DNA from: Planctomycetota bacterium
Lineage (GTDB): Bacteria > Planctomycetota > SZUA-567
DNA length: 6,929 bases
Assembly (NCBI GenBank): GCA_031270145.1
Contig: JAISYD010000024.1
Location: 1 to 6,929, forward strand
Direction of reading: 5' to 3'
A program made the position numbers and the translations under genes. Positions 6,171 through 6,929 of the stretch are shown here, piece by piece; within the stretch, counting starts at the first letter, position 1, and each line of letters opens with the position of its first letter. The notes under the pieces were generated by a model, which saw nothing but the letters and a program-made list of their open reading frames with translations, made no database searches and had not been told where the DNA came from.

Positions 6171-6929
6171 CTACTGCAACGCCCGGATCTTCTTCAATAG
6201 GGAATCGAACTCGGGGTATTCGGCGTAGATCGGGGCCACCGCCTTCTGGAATTCGGTCACGTCCACGGAGAACACCTGGACGCCGGCCTTGACCACCATG
6301 GCCTTGGATTCGTCCTCGAAGTCCATCATGGCCTTGAACTCGAAGTCCATGGCCTGGCGCCCGGCGTCCAGGAGAATCTTCCGGTACTCGGGGGACAGGG
6401 AGTCGAACTTGTCCTTGTTCATGATTATGACCGCGGGCGGAGACAGGTGGCCGTCCTCGGATATGTTCTTGGCGACCTCGTAATGGCTGGAGGTGTAGTA
6501 ACTCACGTAGTCGTTCTCGGCCCCGTCGATCACGCCGGTCTGGAGGGCGCTGTAGACCTCGGAATAGTTCATGGGCGTGGGCGATCCTCCCATGAGCTCC
6601 ACCATCTTGATGGAAATCTGGGCCGGCTGGACGCGCAGCTTCATCCCCTTCACGTCCGCCACCCCCTTGATGGGTTTCCTGGCCGTGTAGAAATGGCGGG
6701 AACCGGCATGGAACCAGCAGATGAGCTTGAGTCCGGCCTTCTCGAAGGAGGCGGCAATCCCGTCCCCGATTTCCCCGGCCACCACCCGCTTCTGGTGTTC
6801 GGGCGAGGCGAACACGTAGGGCAGGGTGATCACGCCCAGCTCCTTCACGAACTCCGCCAGGGGCACGGTGTTGACGCGGGCCATTTCAATTACTCCGGCC
6901 CGTGTCTGCTGAATGGTCTCGGTTTCCTG
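6171..6929 (-). CDS. TRAP transporter substrate-binding protein, DctP family (N-terminus outside the window)
   Basis: The frame is open to the right edge, giving the last 252 residues of a periplasmic binding protein that captures substrate for the TRAP permease. The visible start QETETIQQTRAGVIEMARVN matches the family segment in which an amphipathic helix is followed by a strand, so about 70-90 N-terminal residues, including the signal peptide, lie beyond the window. An internal Met at 6884 is not the true start. Key segments are VKGMKLRV (93-100), whose Arg99 corresponds to the conserved Arg that binds the substrate carboxylate in this family, then PTPMNYSEVYSALQTGVIDG (117-136) and AENDYVSYY (137-145). 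The protein ends KKIRALQ, a normal C-terminus. An organic anion is therefore the expected ligand, but its identity is not shown. It is the first visible gene of the TRAP cluster. Confidence 0.94.
   Translation of the reverse strand, partial: QETETIQQTRAGVIEMARVNTVPLAEFVKELGVITLPYVFASPEHQKRVVAGEIGDGIAASFEKAGLKLICWFHAGSRHFYTARKPIKGVADVKGMKLRVQPAQISIKMVELMGGSPTPMNYSEVYSALQTGVIDGAENDYVSYYTSSHYEVAKNISEDGHLSPPAVIIMNKDKFDSLSPEYRKILLDAGRQAMDFEFKAMMDFEDESKAMVVKAGVQVFSVDVTEFQKAVAPIYAEYPEFDSLLKKIRALQ

Overview
The window is GC-rich, and every gene I can support lies on the minus strand. It therefore reads from right to left as one block: the end of a TRAP-type substrate-binding protein (dctP-like, cut by the right edge), a first small/large permease pair (QM-A), a second, different small/large permease pair (QM-B), a Gfo/Idh/MocA-family oxidoreductase, and a tRNA 2-thiouridylase (mnmA-like). 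A further gene may begin in the last 41 bases at the left edge. Many open frames on the plus strand are long only because the DNA is GC-rich and coding on the other strand.

Right part (2353-6929): dctP is followed after a 93-base spacer rich in inverted repeats by dctQ-A. Within each pair the small and large permease genes overlap (ATGA in pair A, TAATG in pair B), so their translation is probably coupled. The two pairs are separated by 104 bases, with no second binding protein between them. They belong to visibly different TRAP subtypes, so this is not a recent duplication. The oxidoreductase starts only 29 bases after dctM-B and probably belongs to the same operon. The likely theme is uptake of an organic acid, perhaps a sugar acid or related carboxylate, followed by NAD(P)-dependent oxidation or reduction of it or of a downstream intermediate. 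The sequence does not identify the substrate.

Left part (1-1269): a 151-base spacer with a plausible promoter separates the oxidoreductase from mnmA, which looks like an unrelated housekeeping tRNA-modification gene that happens to follow. Its protein has Tyr where well-studied MnmA proteins have their second catalytic Cys, and it carries an NPCxxC motif around the first Cys.

Organism: the sequence points to a bacterium of high GC content that uses periplasmic-binding-protein-dependent TRAP transporters. The MnmA variant and the TRAP content would fit, for example, a GC-rich spirochaete, a member of Synergistota or a delta-proteobacterial lineage, but I cannot assign a phylum from this window alone. 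I see no RNA genes, CRISPR array, insertion sequence, attachment site or replication origin. I did not find a clear novel system. The most unusual points are the single visible binding protein ahead of two unlike permease pairs, and altered active-site positions in MnmA and the oxidoreductase.
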